Below, piece after piece: positions 41,591 through 51,587 of a DNA stretch of 64,000 nt (positions within the stretch are counted from its first letter, which is position 1; every line of letters begins with the position of its first letter). Source of the DNA: Ferrimicrobium sp. (lineage in GTDB: Bacteria > Actinomycetota > Acidimicrobiia > Acidimicrobiales > Acidimicrobiaceae). Location of the stretch: assembly GCF_027319265.1 (NCBI RefSeq), contig NZ_DAHVNP010000031.1:62001-126000 (forward strand), written 5' to 3'. The position numbers were made by a program, and so were the translations under genes. The notes below the pieces were generated by a model. That model searched no databases and was not told the DNA's origin. It was given only the letters and a program-made list of their open reading frames with translations.

Positions 41591-44500
41591 TTGTTGGGCT
41601 TTGGCCAGCTGGTGAGAAGGTTGTCTACCGTCGTACTGGGTCATTGGCGTCGCTGGGCCTATGCCATGGTGCTCCTCCTGGTGTCGGTTGGTGCAATCGT
41701 CGCTGCTTCATGGTCCTATACAACTGTCAGGCAGACGGTGACCGAACGCAGCAGGGCGGCAGCCGTAGGAGCAGCCGATGATGCCTCTGCTCACCTCACG
41801 CGTGACGTTGATGCCGTAGCGGCACAGATGCAATTTGTCGGTCTTGTCGCCTTTCATTCTCCATCCAATGCAGTAACTCCTGGCGAGTTGAGCATGATCT
41901 TTACTCGGTTTGCTCAGTCGTCGAAGGAGCTCGCTGGATTGGCGTTGATCAGTGACTATCACCGTGTCGTCTGGTCCTATGGCGAGCTGGAAGACCAAAG
42001 GTTGGGGTCAATGACCGAGAGATTGCCTGGCGATGCTGCGATGAAGACAGGTCGACTCAGGGTTGTGGGGGGTCGCCTCCATCTGCTCATCGACCTCCAG
42101 ATTGGCCAAGCGAACGCTCACGCCGGGGGATCGGTCGTTGGCGAGTTAGTGTTGGAGAGTCCACTAGCGAGAGCAGATGCGCAAAGTATCTATCTGCTAC
42201 AGCGTGGGTCGCCGACGTTGGCGATCACTGCCCATAACGTACAGATGAAGGTAGTGCCATCGGCCTATGTCGTCTTCTCGTCGGTCCAATCGGTGCTTCC
42301 CGACGTCAAATTCGTGGCAGGCATCTCCTCGAAGGCCCTCAGTGGGGAGATTCGTCGGGCGACAACAGGACCACTGGTAGTGATTGCGTTGGCATGGTTG
42401 GTGTTGGTGGGCCTCGGATTCGTCGCTGTGGAGTTGATCTACGCTGCCAAAGCAAGCCAGGTGACGAGTAGAGAGAGCATGAGGTTGGCGGAGTTGCACC
42501 GTCGGCTCTCGGAGCTTGTATTGACCCATAAGGAGCTCGGGCCGTTGTTCCAGGACGTGTGCACTGTTTTACAGGAGTTCACGGAGGCCCAGTGGGTGAT
42601 CGTTGACGTAAAGCCGGAGGACGCCGCAGTATGGGGCCTCGGTGCGGCCGGTACAGCCACGGCCCCATCCTGGTTGCGTTCGACTACCAAGACCTCCTCT
42701 GTGCCGAGTGACGGTCGTGCATGGATTGGAGGCAGCAGTCCGACGCACCAGCGCCTCTATCGTTGGGGCTTTGGTGTAGGAGCGTCGACGATTGGTGACC
42801 TCGTGGTCATGAGTCCCAGTCGAGCTACAGAGGCCCAGATCCAAAGAATCAATCTCGATATCCTCGACGTTGCTATTGAGCGAGCGAGTGTGATGGCACA
42901 GCGCGATGACATGGCTGCTGCCGTGAAGACCATCGATGTCGGCGTGGCCATCTTTGGAAGTGATGGTCTGTTACGGTGGGCGAACCGTTGTTGGTATTCG
43001 TTGTTGGGAGTCGGGCCAGAGTATGCGATCCCTGTACGTTTGCCTGAGTTGGTCGCTGGAGAGGTGGGCCAAGAGGTCGCTGAGTTGCTGGCACAAGTAG
43101 CGACGAGTCCGGGCCAAAAACTCCATCGCGAGGTGCCATTGCGTCGGTTATCCGATCAATCGACCTTTTGGGCTTCCTTGACGGTTGCCATCGTCGCAGA
43201 CCATGTAGATGGGTCACTTACTCGTAGCGCAGTCGTTCTGTTGCGTGATGCTACGGAAGCTCATGAGTCAACGGAGTCGCTGCAGTTCCAGCTGGAGCAC
43301 GATTCCTTGACGGGTACGCTGTCGCGGGCTGCGATTGAGGCCAAGGCAGCGGCGATCATTGCTGGTGATCCGGAGTCGAACGCTGGCTTTGCGCTCGCGA
43401 TCCTTGACGTGGATAACTTTAAGCTGGTCAATGACACCTGGGGCCATGCCTTTGGTGATGAACTCCTGGCTGGCATCGGACATCGACTGCAGGAGAACCT
43501 TGGGGCAGCCCACAGTGTCGGTCGCTTCGGTGGTGATGAGTTTGTGCTGATCTTCTGTTTGAGTAGTGCTACCTTGGCGCAATCCGTCGAAGCAGTCAGA
43601 CAAGCATTGGACGCCCCCTTTGCTATTGATGACGATCTTTCGATCCTCGTACATGCGAGCATGGGTATCGCTCAGTACCCGACGGACGCGGTAGTCCTCG
43701 ATCAACTCTTGCGGGAGGCTGATCGAGCGCTCTATCATGTAAAGACCTCGGACGTGAAGACCTCGGACGTGAAAGATAACCGGTGGTGGCTGTCGCGGTC
43801 CGAACTCGAGGTTTCAGAGTCCACCGAATATGACCCTTGGTCAGCTGCAAGCACCCGAGCGCTAGAACGTTGCTCGGGAGTCTTTGCGACGCTGATGGAG
43901 GTGATCGAGATGCGGCTACGTGAGCGCCTCGACCCGAGCCAATCACTTCCTCTCGATGCGGAGAACAATGACTGGGTACGACTGCACTGCCGTCTGCTAA
44001 AGAGCGCTCTTGACGTCAACGCCGTGCCAGCTTCGCTGCAGACTGCGGTGGAGGCTGCGGGTGCTGAGCTTGAGATAGCAAATGCCGATCGCGAACTACT
44101 CTCCTTGAGCAGTTCGATTGTCACATCGGCAATCCTGGACGACCGTGTGGGGCCAATGATCGCCGGTCGGGAACGTCGCCTTGTGGTGGAGCTGATCAGG
44201 CGTCGTTTTGATTGGGTTGTTGAATATGAACGCGTAGCGATGGCCCAGGTGCGTGGGACCTACCTGATGGGAGCCATGGGAGCGCCGTTGCAGCAACAAC
44301 ATGGGAGCTGGGATGCGTTTCTTGAGGCGACGTTGGATGGAGTAGTCGGGCTGCCTGGTGTGCGAGGAGCCGTCTTTAGTCTTTCGCGTTCCCAGGTGGT
44401 GGACGGGTTGGGGTATCTCGGAGGCGATCTCACTGCCGAGGTCAGGGCTTGGCTCAGCGAGACCCGCGAGGCACCGGCTATCTTTGACCTGTCGCTACGA

Positions 44501-45883
44501 CAGGGACCTGGTGATGGTGTCTATGCATGGGAGACCAACACTATTGTTCGGGTTCGTGATGCGCTGGTGGCAGAGCAGTATCGACCATGGCGTGCGCTTG
44601 TCAAACGATTTCGGTTCCGTTCCTTGGCCATCGTGCCGATCATGGCGGGAGTCGAGGCGGTCGGGCTCTGCACGATTTTTGGCAGTTACACCAACCAATT
44701 TGAGGGCAGAACGCCTGACGAGTTCCTCGCGGGACTCCAACACACCTTGGAGACGGGATGGACGCGTTTGCACGGTCACCATGCGGGCCTGACCGGAGAG
44801 AAGGTTCAGCGATATCGTAAGGCGCTCAGCCAGGGAGGACTCCGCGAACATCTGCAGCCCCTCCTCGATCTCACCACTGGGACGGTGACACGCGCTGAGC
44901 TCCTAGCCCGTCTTAAGGTCGGTGGTGAAGCTCTGGCTCTACCAGGCGAGTTTTTGCCGGCCCTTGGGCCAGTGGAGCTCACTCGACTCTTTGTGGATTC
45001 ACTCAGGCGAGCCATCGAATGGCATCAACGCTGGGGTGCGAATGGACTGACCATGGGAGTCTCCATCAATGTCCCTGCCGATGTTCTCGGTGATGCGCGT
45101 CTGCGGGAGGAGCTCGCGGCTGCGCGCATGGGTTGTGATGGGGATCTCTCCTGGCTGATGCTCGAACTTCTCGAGAGTGATCACCTCACTGAGGAGGTTT
45201 CGGAGGTCGTCAAAGAACTTGCCGCGGAAGGTTTCGGATTCGCCATCGATGATTTGGGGGCAGGCTACTCGAACCTCGGTCGACTTGTCGATCTCCCTCT
45301 TTCGCAGATCAAACTCGATCGATCCATTGTGCAGCGCCTCTGGAGTCGCCCACTCTCGACGCTTGCCATCGTCGATAGCGTGATCCAGGCAGGACATGAA
45401 GCTCGACGGACCGTTGTACTCGAAGGGATCGAGCGATTCGAGCTTCTCGAGGTCGCAGCGATTCTGCGGGCGGATTATGCCCAAGGATTCGCGATCGCGC
45501 GACCGATGCCCTCGGTGGAGTTCGGGCCGTGGGTACAACAACTCGGTGATCGCCAGGGCTGGTCGGACAATGGCTCGACGGTCGGGGTGCAGGTGAGTTC
45601 CACTCTTGGCGCGATTGCCTATATCTGGCGCGAGGTACATCGCCATGGTGATCACGTCATGCAGACATGGGGAGATTGCCCTGTCGAGGCCTATCTGGGA
45701 CGGACTTATGGTGTGAAGTCACCCGTTGTTGTGCTGCATCGCCGACTTCACGCAGAGGGATTGATCGCCTCCTCGACCTATCATGATCTGCTCGAGGAGT
45801 TGGATCGCCGTCAGCGAGCCTTGCTCTCTGGCGATGATACAGGGAGTGAGCGAATGGCATCTGACGGAGTAACCGTTGGCTGA
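41591..45883 (+). CDS. Very large membrane-bound PAS-GGDEF-GAF-EAL protein
   Basis: This protein has 1430 residues. TM1 (about 23-43) and TM2 (about 258-280) enclose an extracytoplasmic sensor of about 215 residues. A cytoplasmic GAF-like stretch (about 300-430) is followed by PAS (about 440-550) and GGDEF (about 565-725) with DSLTGTLSRA, FKLVNDTWGHAFGDELL and the intact loop GRFGGDEFVLIF. Next come a helical domain (about 780-890) I cannot name, a GAF-like domain (about 903-1056) and a diverged EAL (about 1080-1310) with RAELLARL, SINVPADVL, IDDLGAGYSNL, IKLDRS and LEGIE. A C-terminal helical region (about 1330-1415) ends it. Both c-di-GMP synthesis and breakdown are possible. The TTG start is weakly supported. 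It overlaps the convergent kinase gene by 73 bases. Confidence 0.88.
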   Translation: MLGFGQLVRRLSTVVLGHWRRWAYAMVLLLVSVGAIVAASWSYTTVRQTVTERSRAAAVGAADDASAHLTRDVDAVAAQMQFVGLVAFHSPSNAVTPGELSMIFTRFAQSSKELAGLALISDYHRVVWSYGELEDQRLGSMTERLPGDAAMKTGRLRVVGGRLHLLIDLQIGQANAHAGGSVVGELVLESPLARADAQSIYLLQRGSPTLAITAHNVQMKVVPSAYVVFSSVQSVLPDVKFVAGISSKALSGEIRRATTGPLVVIALAWLVLVGLGFVAVELIYAAKASQVTSRESMRLAELHRRLSELVLTHKELGPLFQDVCTVLQEFTEAQWVIVDVKPEDAAVWGLGAAGTATAPSWLRSTTKTSSVPSDGRAWIGGSSPTHQRLYRWGFGVGASTIGDLVVMSPSRATEAQIQRINLDILDVAIERASVMAQRDDMAAAVKTIDVGVAIFGSDGLLRWANRCWYSLLGVGPEYAIPVRLPELVAGEVGQEVAELLAQVATSPGQKLHREVPLRRLSDQSTFWASLTVAIVADHVDGSLTRSAVVLLRDATEAHESTESLQFQLEHDSLTGTLSRAAIEAKAAAIIAGDPESNAGFALAILDVDNFKLVNDTWGHAFGDELLAGIGHRLQENLGAAHSVGRFGGDEFVLIFCLSSATLAQSVEAVRQALDAPFAIDDDLSILVHASMGIAQYPTDAVVLDQLLREADRALYHVKTSDVKTSDVKDNRWWLSRSELEVSESTEYDPWSAASTRALERCSGVFATLMEVIEMRLRERLDPSQSLPLDAENNDWVRLHCRLLKSALDVNAVPASLQTAVEAAGAELEIANADRELLSLSSSIVTSAILDDRVGPMIAGRERRLVVELIRRRFDWVVEYERVAMAQVRGTYLMGAMGAPLQQQHGSWDAFLEATLDGVVGLPGVRGAVFSLSRSQVVDGLGYLGGDLTAEVRAWLSETREAPAIFDLSLRQGPGDGVYAWETNTIVRVRDALVAEQYRPWRALVKRFRFRSLAIVPIMAGVEAVGLCTIFGSYTNQFEGRTPDEFLAGLQHTLETGWTRLHGHHAGLTGEKVQRYRKALSQGGLREHLQPLLDLTTGTVTRAELLARLKVGGEALALPGEFLPALGPVELTRLFVDSLRRAIEWHQRWGANGLTMGVSINVPADVLGDARLREELAAARMGCDGDLSWLMLELLESDHLTEEVSEVVKELAAEGFGFAIDDLGAGYSNLGRLVDLPLSQIKLDRSIVQRLWSRPLSTLAIVDSVIQAGHEARRTVVLEGIERFELLEVAAILRADYAQGFAIARPMPSVEFGPWVQQLGDRQGWSDNGSTVGVQVSSTLGAIAYIWREVHRHGDHVMQTWGDCPVEAYLGRTYGVKSPVVVLHRRLHAEGLIASSTYHDLLEELDRRQRALLSGDDTGSERMASDGVTVG
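43739..43768 (+). repeat. In-frame 15-bp tandem repeat in the GGDEF-EAL gene
   Basis: GTAAAGACCTCGGAC is followed by GTGAAGACCTCGGAC, one base different, coding VKTSD twice just after the GGDEF domain. The next codons repeat VK. It lengthens the linker by five residues per unit and is a likely site of length variation. Confidence 0.9.
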
Positions 45884-47313
45884 GACTTGGTGGTGGTGAC
45901 GCGAGGGATGGTGATCACAAAGCGCGTCCCTCTGTCGAGGACAACGGGTGAATCGACGCGCACATTGAGCCCCATGTGGCCCGCCAAGCGGCCGACGATG
46001 AGAAGTCCGAGGCCGCTGCCGACGGTACCGTCTCTGCCGGGTGTTGGGTTCAGTTGATGGTGAAAGAGCTTCTCACGTAGATCTGGTGACAGCCCACGTC
46101 CATCGTCGGTGATCGTCACATTGATCGCATGTGGGGTTGACTCAAGCCGAACCTCAACCTCATGGATAGCGTACTTGAGTGCGTTATCGAGAAGATTACC
46201 CAACAGTTGGAGCAGTCGCTCTGGGTCCACCTGAACGATTGCGGGCTGTGACATCGGGTGCGCGTTAAGGGAGACGGCGCTGCGTTGTGCACGAGGGCCC
46301 ACCGCCTCGACGAGGTGCTCTAACAGGGCATTAAGGTCAATCTGTTGTGGTTCGAGGGTGTAGTTGCTCGCGCGTAGGCGCGCAAGGGCGATCAGGTCGT
46401 TGATGAGGCGTTCGATTCGCTGGGCTTCGCGCTCGATGGTGCGTGCTGCCTCCACTGGGGAGACAACTGCTTCGTCGATGATCGCCTCGGCGAAGCCTCT
46501 GATCGAGGTCAAGGGTGTACGCAAGTCGTGAGAGATGGCGAGGATGTAGGTCGATTCAACCTCATTGGCGGCCTTCAAGGAGGTGATCATAGAAGAGATG
46601 GCGTCGTCGAGGTTGGCGAGCTCTGATTCACGTGGTTTCTCGAGGGGTGCTTCGTCATCGAGATGACCGGAGGCGATTCGACGTGATCGTGTCACGAGAA
46701 GATCGAGTGTTCGCGAGATGTGTGCCGTGTAGTGATCAGAGATCGAGACGGCGACGATTGCGGTGATGAGGACTGCGCCTACAACAAAGATGACCGGACC
46801 CTCGATGGAGGGCAGAGGGTGGGTCAAAATGAGAGCAAAGGAGTGCAAAGTGGTGGTCAAGGGGTGGCTGTGAAACGAGAACGGAGTGGTGACAGGGTAG
46901 GCGAGATAGACCTCGTTGCCGATGACGCCCGACTGGTAATGGCCGGACACGAGCGATGCAAAGTTGATCGTCGACGGTGTGATCGGGTGTGGCAGCGCCA
47001 CGAGCGGCCGATTGGAGCGGCTCAACGGGACAAGGTGCAGTCGACCGACGCCAGCTGTGGCAAGAAACGGGTGGACGAATCGATGGTTCGCGCGCTCGAA
47101 CAAGATGGCGAGTGCGCTCGCGGTACGTAGTAAGAATGCCTGTGTTTGGTGGACCGAGACCTCGCGACTGATGGCCAAGGTCCCTAGGCCGCCGATCAGC
47201 ACTGTGACCACGGCGGTCGCAAGTAGGCCAAAGCGGACCGTCGCACGGATACTGTTAGAAGACTTAGGCCAGGCGATAGCCGACCCCCCAGACGGTGCTG
47301 ATGGGAAGTGCAT
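45811..47313 (-). CDS. Sensor histidine kinase (HAMP, HisKA, HATPase)
   Basis: This is a kinase of about 500 residues and the partner of the regulator just upstream. TM1 is near FGLLATAVVTVLIGG and TM2 near GPVIFVVGAVLITAIVAVSI, with an extracytoplasmic loop of about 130 residues between. HAMP follows, then the H-box ISHDLRTPLTSIRGFAEAI, N-box LLGNLLDNALKYA, G1 DDGRGLSPD and G2 GSGLGLLIVGRL. The start is unclear. The ATG at 47313 lies inside the regulator gene, and the frame is open to 47394. No other start precedes TM1. The 3' end overlaps the large GGDEF-EAL gene. Confidence 0.9.
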   Translation of the reverse strand: MHFPSAPSGGSAIAWPKSSNSIRATVRFGLLATAVVTVLIGGLGTLAISREVSVHQTQAFLLRTASALAILFERANHRFVHPFLATAGVGRLHLVPLSRSNRPLVALPHPITPSTINFASLVSGHYQSGVIGNEVYLAYPVTTPFSFHSHPLTTTLHSFALILTHPLPSIEGPVIFVVGAVLITAIVAVSISDHYTAHISRTLDLLVTRSRRIASGHLDDEAPLEKPRESELANLDDAISSMITSLKAANEVESTYILAISHDLRTPLTSIRGFAEAIIDEAVVSPVEAARTIEREAQRIERLINDLIALARLRASNYTLEPQQIDLNALLEHLVEAVGPRAQRSAVSLNAHPMSQPAIVQVDPERLLQLLGNLLDNALKYAIHEVEVRLESTPHAINVTITDDGRGLSPDLREKLFHHQLNPTPGRDGTVGSGLGLLIVGRLAGHMGLNVRVDSPVVLDRGTRFVITIPRVTTTKSQPTVTPSDAIRSLPVSSPESKAR

Positions 47314-47977
47314 CGCCAAATTTGCGACGTAGCTGACGAATATGGACGTCAACGGTACGGTCGTCTCCGTACCACTCGGGCCCCCAGACACCATCGAGAA
47401 GCTGGCGTCTTGAGAGTGCTACACCCCGATGGGTGATGAGAAAACCTAAGAGATCGAACTCTCTATTGGTTAAGGGAACTGGTTTTCCCGCTAACGTTGT
47501 TGCGCGGCGCTGCTGGTCCCAGGTGATCGGACCAAGGATTTCGATGACGGCCCCTGCAGGTGGCGTCGCTTGGGTGCGCCGCAAGATTGCGTTTAGCCTG
47601 GCGATGAGTTCTCGGGGGGAGAAGGGCTTTGTGACGTAGTCATCAGCGCCGATCTCAAGTCCAAAGATCCGATCAAGCTCCTGATCCCTGGCCGAAAGTA
47701 TGACGATCGGGACGGTTGAATGTTTGCGTAGGGTGTGACAGACATCGAGCCCGTCGAGAGCGCCGGGTAGGTTGAGGTCGAGAATGACAGCGGCAGGAGC
47801 CTCGGTATCAAAGAGCCTGAGGGCCGATTCCCCAGTGACAGCTACCACTGGAACGAAGTGGGCACGCTCCAGGTAGGCCCGCAAAAGCTCCGCAATAGAG
47901 GGATCATCCTCAACGATGAGAACGGCCGGTTGCACGGTGTTGAGCCTAGTGACCTTAGGACCACGGAGGCGCGTCAA
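47264..47977 (-). CDS. OmpR/PhoB-family response regulator
   Basis: This is a 237-residue protein. The receiver has VLIVEDDPS, the phospho-acceptor in AVILDLNLPGALDG, VILSARD and the lysine in DDYVTKPFSPREL. The winged-helix domain has NREFDLLGFLITHRGVALSR and DDRTVDVHIRQLRRKFG with WGVGYRL at the end. It starts at TTG 47977 with GAGG seven bases upstream; GTG 47932 is an alternative. The gene lies between the MFS exporter and the kinase, on the same strand as both, and may control the exporter. Confidence 0.93.
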   Translation of the reverse strand: MTRLRGPKVTRLNTVQPAVLIVEDDPSIAELLRAYLERAHFVPVVAVTGESALRLFDTEAPAAVILDLNLPGALDGLDVCHTLRKHSTVPIVILSARDQELDRIFGLEIGADDYVTKPFSPRELIARLNAILRRTQATPPAGAVIEILGPITWDQQRRATTLAGKPVPLTNREFDLLGFLITHRGVALSRRQLLDGVWGPEWYGDDRTVDVHIRQLRRKFGDALPISTVWGVGYRLA

Positions 47978-48037
47978 TGGTGAGCCTCAAGTGGCCCGAT
48001 CACGGCCTTTGGACAAGGATTGGGTTTGCCCCGCCAG

Positions 48038-49927
48038 TCAAGCTTTGGAGGAGTCGATCTGTTGGGCTCGACTCGTTGTGGAAATAGACGAACCAGTCGC
48101 AGCCGTGCCAGAGACTTGCTGCACAACATTGGCCTCGGATGGAGGTTCGATTGGTCCAAGTTCCCCAAGCTCGCGTTCGAACTCCTCGTCGGAGGGTGAG
48201 CTGGGGTCGATGTCGCTGGCGGTGTACTTGCCGCCACGTAGCCAGGAGGCCACGGCTGCGACAAGACAGGCGATCGCTGCGAAAATAAACGCCTCCGTGA
48301 GCCCGTGCCCGAAGGGCCGCGAGATCAAGTGAGGGAAGTAGAAGCGTCCCGTTAGATAGTGGGCATTTGCGGCAGGAAGTTTACCAAGCACCGAGGAACC
48401 GATCAGTTTTGCGATCGGATTATAGCCGAGGAAGGCTGCAAAGAGCAGGCTGACTGGTGGCAAGGTCGAGATGCCCTCTGCGATATGCAATGGAACGTGC
48501 TGATGGGTGAGCCCGGTGACGAGGGCATGCGGGAGATAGGCCTGAAGTCCAAAGATCATCAGGGTGAAGAAGACGCCGATGGAGAGGACCATGGCTGAGT
48601 TCTGAAAGGTGGCGGCCATACCGGCACCGACACCGCGTTCGTTGACGGGCAGGCTGTTCATGATCCCAGCGCGGTTCGGCGAGGCGAAGAGACCCATGGC
48701 AAGTCCGTTGAGGAGCAGAAGTCCGGCAAAGACGGGGTAAGCAAAATTCACTGGCAAGTAGATGAGCAAGATGAAGGAGAGCGCGGCGATTACCATACCT
48801 CCGGTAGCGAAGGGGCGTGCACCAAAGCGATCAGAGAGATACCCAGAGATTGGGCCAGCGGCGAGGAATCCGATGGTGAGGGGTACGAGGTAGATGCCAG
48901 CCCAGAGTGGGGTCGATGAGTATGAGTAGCCGTGTTGGGGTAGCCAGATGCCTTGTAGCCAGATGATCAGGATAAACATCATCCCACCTCGGCCAAGTGA
49001 GGCGAGGAGGCTAGCGAGGTTCCCGGCGCTGTAGGGGCGTAGCTTGAACAGACGTACGTTCATCATGGGTGCTGGTCGTTTGAGTTCGATCGCGACGAAA
49101 CTGACCAGCGTTAGGACGCCTCCGATGAGGGCGGCGAGTACACCCGGATTGGTCCACCCCATCGTGTGCCCACCGTAGGGTTGGAGGCCGTAGGTGATGC
49201 CAACCAGGATCGAGATGAGGCCGATCGCAAAGACAAGGTTACCGAGCACGTCGATCTTTGCCTTGATCTGCTTGCCAAGGTCATGGAGCATAATATAGGC
49301 CCAAACCGTGCCGATCAGACCGAAGGGAACCGAGACAAGAAAGACGGCCCTCCATGAGATTGGGGCCAAGAGGCCACCCATAATGAGCCCGAGAAACGAA
49401 CCAGCGATCGCGGCGACATTGTTGATTCCAAGGGCTAGACCACGCTGGTTTGAGGGGAAGGCATCGGTGAGGAGGGCGGCTGAGTTGGCGAAGAGGAGCG
49501 CTCCGCCTAAGCCCTGTCCAAGGCGCATCACGATCAACCACATCGCACCCCCACCTCCGTGCATCCAGGTGATTGAGAGAAGGATAGAAAAGATCGTGAA
49601 GGTGGCAAATCCCATGTTGTACATGCGTGCGCGTCCATACATGTCGCCAAGGCGTCCAAAGCTTACGACCATGACCGCTGTCACCACGAGGTAGCCCATC
49701 AATACCCAAAGAAAATAGGAGGTGTTCTGTGGTGCAAGCGGATTGAGCTTGATGCCGTTGAAGATCTCTGGTAGGGAGATCAGCACGATTGAGGAGTTGA
49801 TGGTTGCCATCAAGATGCCGAGCGTGGTGTTGGAGAGGACGATCCATTTATAGCGCGGGTGTTCGGTTATTTTGAACGACCGTTCGCGCACCGACTGCTT
49901 ATTTGAAGGGGTCTTGCTCCCAAGCAT
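48038..49927 (-). CDS. MFS exporter, DHA2 (EmrB/QacA-like) 14-TM family
   Basis: This is a 629-residue permease with about 14 TM helices. The N-terminus has [20 protein letters not shown], where the DHA2 family has the xxxDxTIVNVALP motif. Further motifs are [20 protein letters not shown] (A-motif), [18 protein letters not shown] and [20 protein letters not shown] (C-motif region). A long polar tail of about 60 residues follows the last TM. GGAG lies nine bases before the ATG. Drug or metabolite export by proton antiport is expected. The two-component system downstream on the same strand suggests response to an envelope or toxin signal. Confidence 0.9.
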   Translation of the reverse strand: MLGSKTPSNKQSVRERSFKITEHPRYKWIVLSNTTLGILMATINSSIVLISLPEIFNGIKLNPLAPQNTSYFLWVLMGYLVVTAVMVVSFGRLGDMYGRARMYNMGFATFTIFSILLSITWMHGGGGAMWLIVMRLGQGLGGALLFANSAALLTDAFPSNQRGLALGINNVAAIAGSFLGLIMGGLLAPISWRAVFLVSVPFGLIGTVWAYIMLHDLGKQIKAKIDVLGNLVFAIGLISILVGITYGLQPYGGHTMGWTNPGVLAALIGGVLTLVSFVAIELKRPAPMMNVRLFKLRPYSAGNLASLLASLGRGGMMFILIIWLQGIWLPQHGYSYSSTPLWAGIYLVPLTIGFLAAGPISGYLSDRFGARPFATGGMVIAALSFILLIYLPVNFAYPVFAGLLLLNGLAMGLFASPNRAGIMNSLPVNERGVGAGMAATFQNSAMVLSIGVFFTLMIFGLQAYLPHALVTGLTHQHVPLHIAEGISTLPPVSLLFAAFLGYNPIAKLIGSSVLGKLPAANAHYLTGRFYFPHLISRPFGHGLTEAFIFAAIACLVAAVASWLRGGKYTASDIDPSSPSDEEFERELGELGPIEPPSEANVVQQVSGTAATGSSISTTSRAQQIDSSKA

Positions 49928-50149
49928 CGCTCACTACTCCAATCATGTCTTGTTCGCCTTGTCCTAGAGCCCGTCGACCAGATGACGAGCTAGTCCGTTC
50001 GAGGAACAAAACCAACGTATCGCTGATCTTGCTCACTGACGAGTACTGTTCCAGTGTAGTCGGTAAGCACTTGCATAGTACAACTATCTCGAAGAAAGTG
50101 CAGTGATCTGGGGACTTTGCTGGTTCGGTGGGCGGGTAGCCTGGTAGCG

Positions 50150-50935
50150 GTGGCAACCTATCTCGATGCTATTTTGGCGGTACACAGGGAGCGCTGCGCC
50201 AGCGATGGGCGCGATCTCGAGGGGCTTCGTCGAGCCTGTGAGGCTATGGCACCCGCTCCTAGTTTTGAGGAAGCACTTCGATCACCGTCCTTTGGTGTCA
50301 TTGCTGAGGTCAAACGTCGTTCTCCAGTTCGCGGGTCTATGTCCGAGGAGGAGGTACATCCAGCGGTGATCGCTGCAGAGTATCAAGAGGGAGGTGCTGC
50401 CGCGATCTCTGTTCTGACCGATACTCCCCATTTTGGCGGAAGTATGGATGATCTTGCGGCGGTAGTGGATACGGTTACCATCCCCGTTTTGCGCAAGGAC
50501 TTTTTGCTTAGTGAACGCGACCTCTGTGATGCACGTCTCTATGGTGCCGCAGCGGCACTCCTGATCGCCGCAGCGATGGATCAGGAGAGGCTCGTTCAGT
50601 TGATCCGTTGGAGTTCGCTGATCGGGTTAGAACTGCTGCTCGAGGTGCATGATCCTCGCGAGTTAGCTGGTCTTGATTTAGCGGCCCTTCAGTTTCATGG
50701 TGCCCTTGGGATCAACCAGAGGGATCTGGTGACCTTCGTCGTCGATTCCAGTCGGGCACTGGCCTACCGTGAACAGTTGGGACACCAATTCCCGGTGGTG
50801 GCGGAGTCAGGGGTCAGGAGTCCTGAGGACGCGCACGCCTTGGCTGTGGGTGGTTACGATGCAGTCCTGGTGGGTGAGATGCTGATGCGCTCTCGGGATC
50901 GCCGTGCTGGCGTGAAGGCTCTCTGTGCAGGCTGA
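50150..50935 (+). CDS. trpC: Indole-3-glycerol-phosphate synthase
   Basis: This is a TIM barrel of about 261 residues from GTG 50150 (ATYLDAILAVHRER follows, as in most TrpC). The frame opens at TTG 50117. Catalytic motifs are GVIAEVKRRSPVRGSM (Lys), LRKDFLLSERD (Lys), LLEVHDPRELAG (Glu), GINQRDL and VAESGVRSPED. GINQRDL differs from the common GINNRDL by one residue. The gene starts the trpCFBA cluster. The 3' end overlaps trpF by 11 bases. Confidence 0.95.
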   Translation: MATYLDAILAVHRERCASDGRDLEGLRRACEAMAPAPSFEEALRSPSFGVIAEVKRRSPVRGSMSEEEVHPAVIAAEYQEGGAAAISVLTDTPHFGGSMDDLAAVVDTVTIPVLRKDFLLSERDLCDARLYGAAAALLIAAAMDQERLVQLIRWSSLIGLELLLEVHDPRELAGLDLAALQFHGALGINQRDLVTFVVDSSRALAYREQLGHQFPVVAESGVRSPEDAHALAVGGYDAVLVGEMLMRSRDRRAGVKALCAG

Positions 50936-51587
50936 GCATGTTTTTGTGAAGGTCTGTGGCATCACCAATGTCACCGATGCACTCGTGGCGCTCAACTGCG
51001 GAGCGGATGCACTCGGCTTTGTCTTTGCTGAATCTGTTCGGCAGGTAACGGTGGAGGGCGCCGCTCCGGTGCTGGCACATCTGCCATCGCGAGTGCTCAC
51101 TTTTGGTGTCTTCGTCGATACCCCTCCGGACGAAGTGCTTGCGGTAGCGCACTCCCTTGGTTTAGTGGGTGTACAGCTCCACGGCCACGAGGCGCCGGAC
51201 GAGGTCGCTTACCTGAGGCAACACCTGCCCTATGTGATCAAGGCGATCACAAGCGAGGAGCTACAGGGCGGAGGACTGCAGGGCTACCGGCCGTGGGCAA
51301 CGCTCGTTGACGGGCCACGGCCAGGCTCAGGCGAACGGTTCAATTGGGTGTCGCTGCTGGAGATGTCCCCGGTGGAGCGACTCGTACTCGCCGGTGGTCT
51401 CAATGCAGACAACGTGGCAGAAGCGATCTCGCTGGTCAATCCCTATGGTGTGGATGTGTCGAGCGGGGTAGAGAGTAGTCCGGGCCACAAGGATCCGACC
51501 CAGGTGTGTGCGTTTGTGCGTGCGGTCCGCAGCGCTGCGCGCACCGGAGTTGCCGTACTGAGTGAGGAAGAAGGAGAGAGCAGATGA
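50925..51587 (+). CDS. trpF: Phosphoribosylanthranilate isomerase
   Basis: This is a 220-residue TIM barrel that converts PRA to CdRP. Motifs are [17 protein letters not shown] (catalytic Cys), [41 protein letters not shown] and [16 protein letters not shown] stand-alone TrpF is notable in an actinobacterium, because many members of the phylum use PriA instead. Starts at GTG 50925 inside trpC and overlaps trpB by 4 bases. Confidence 0.95.
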   Translation: MQAEHVFVKVCGITNVTDALVALNCGADALGFVFAESVRQVTVEGAAPVLAHLPSRVLTFGVFVDTPPDEVLAVAHSLGLVGVQLHGHEAPDEVAYLRQHLPYVIKAITSEELQGGGLQGYRPWATLVDGPRPGSGERFNWVSLLEMSPVERLVLAGGLNADNVAEAISLVNPYGVDVSSGVESSPGHKDPTQVCAFVRAVRSAARTGVAVLSEEEGESR

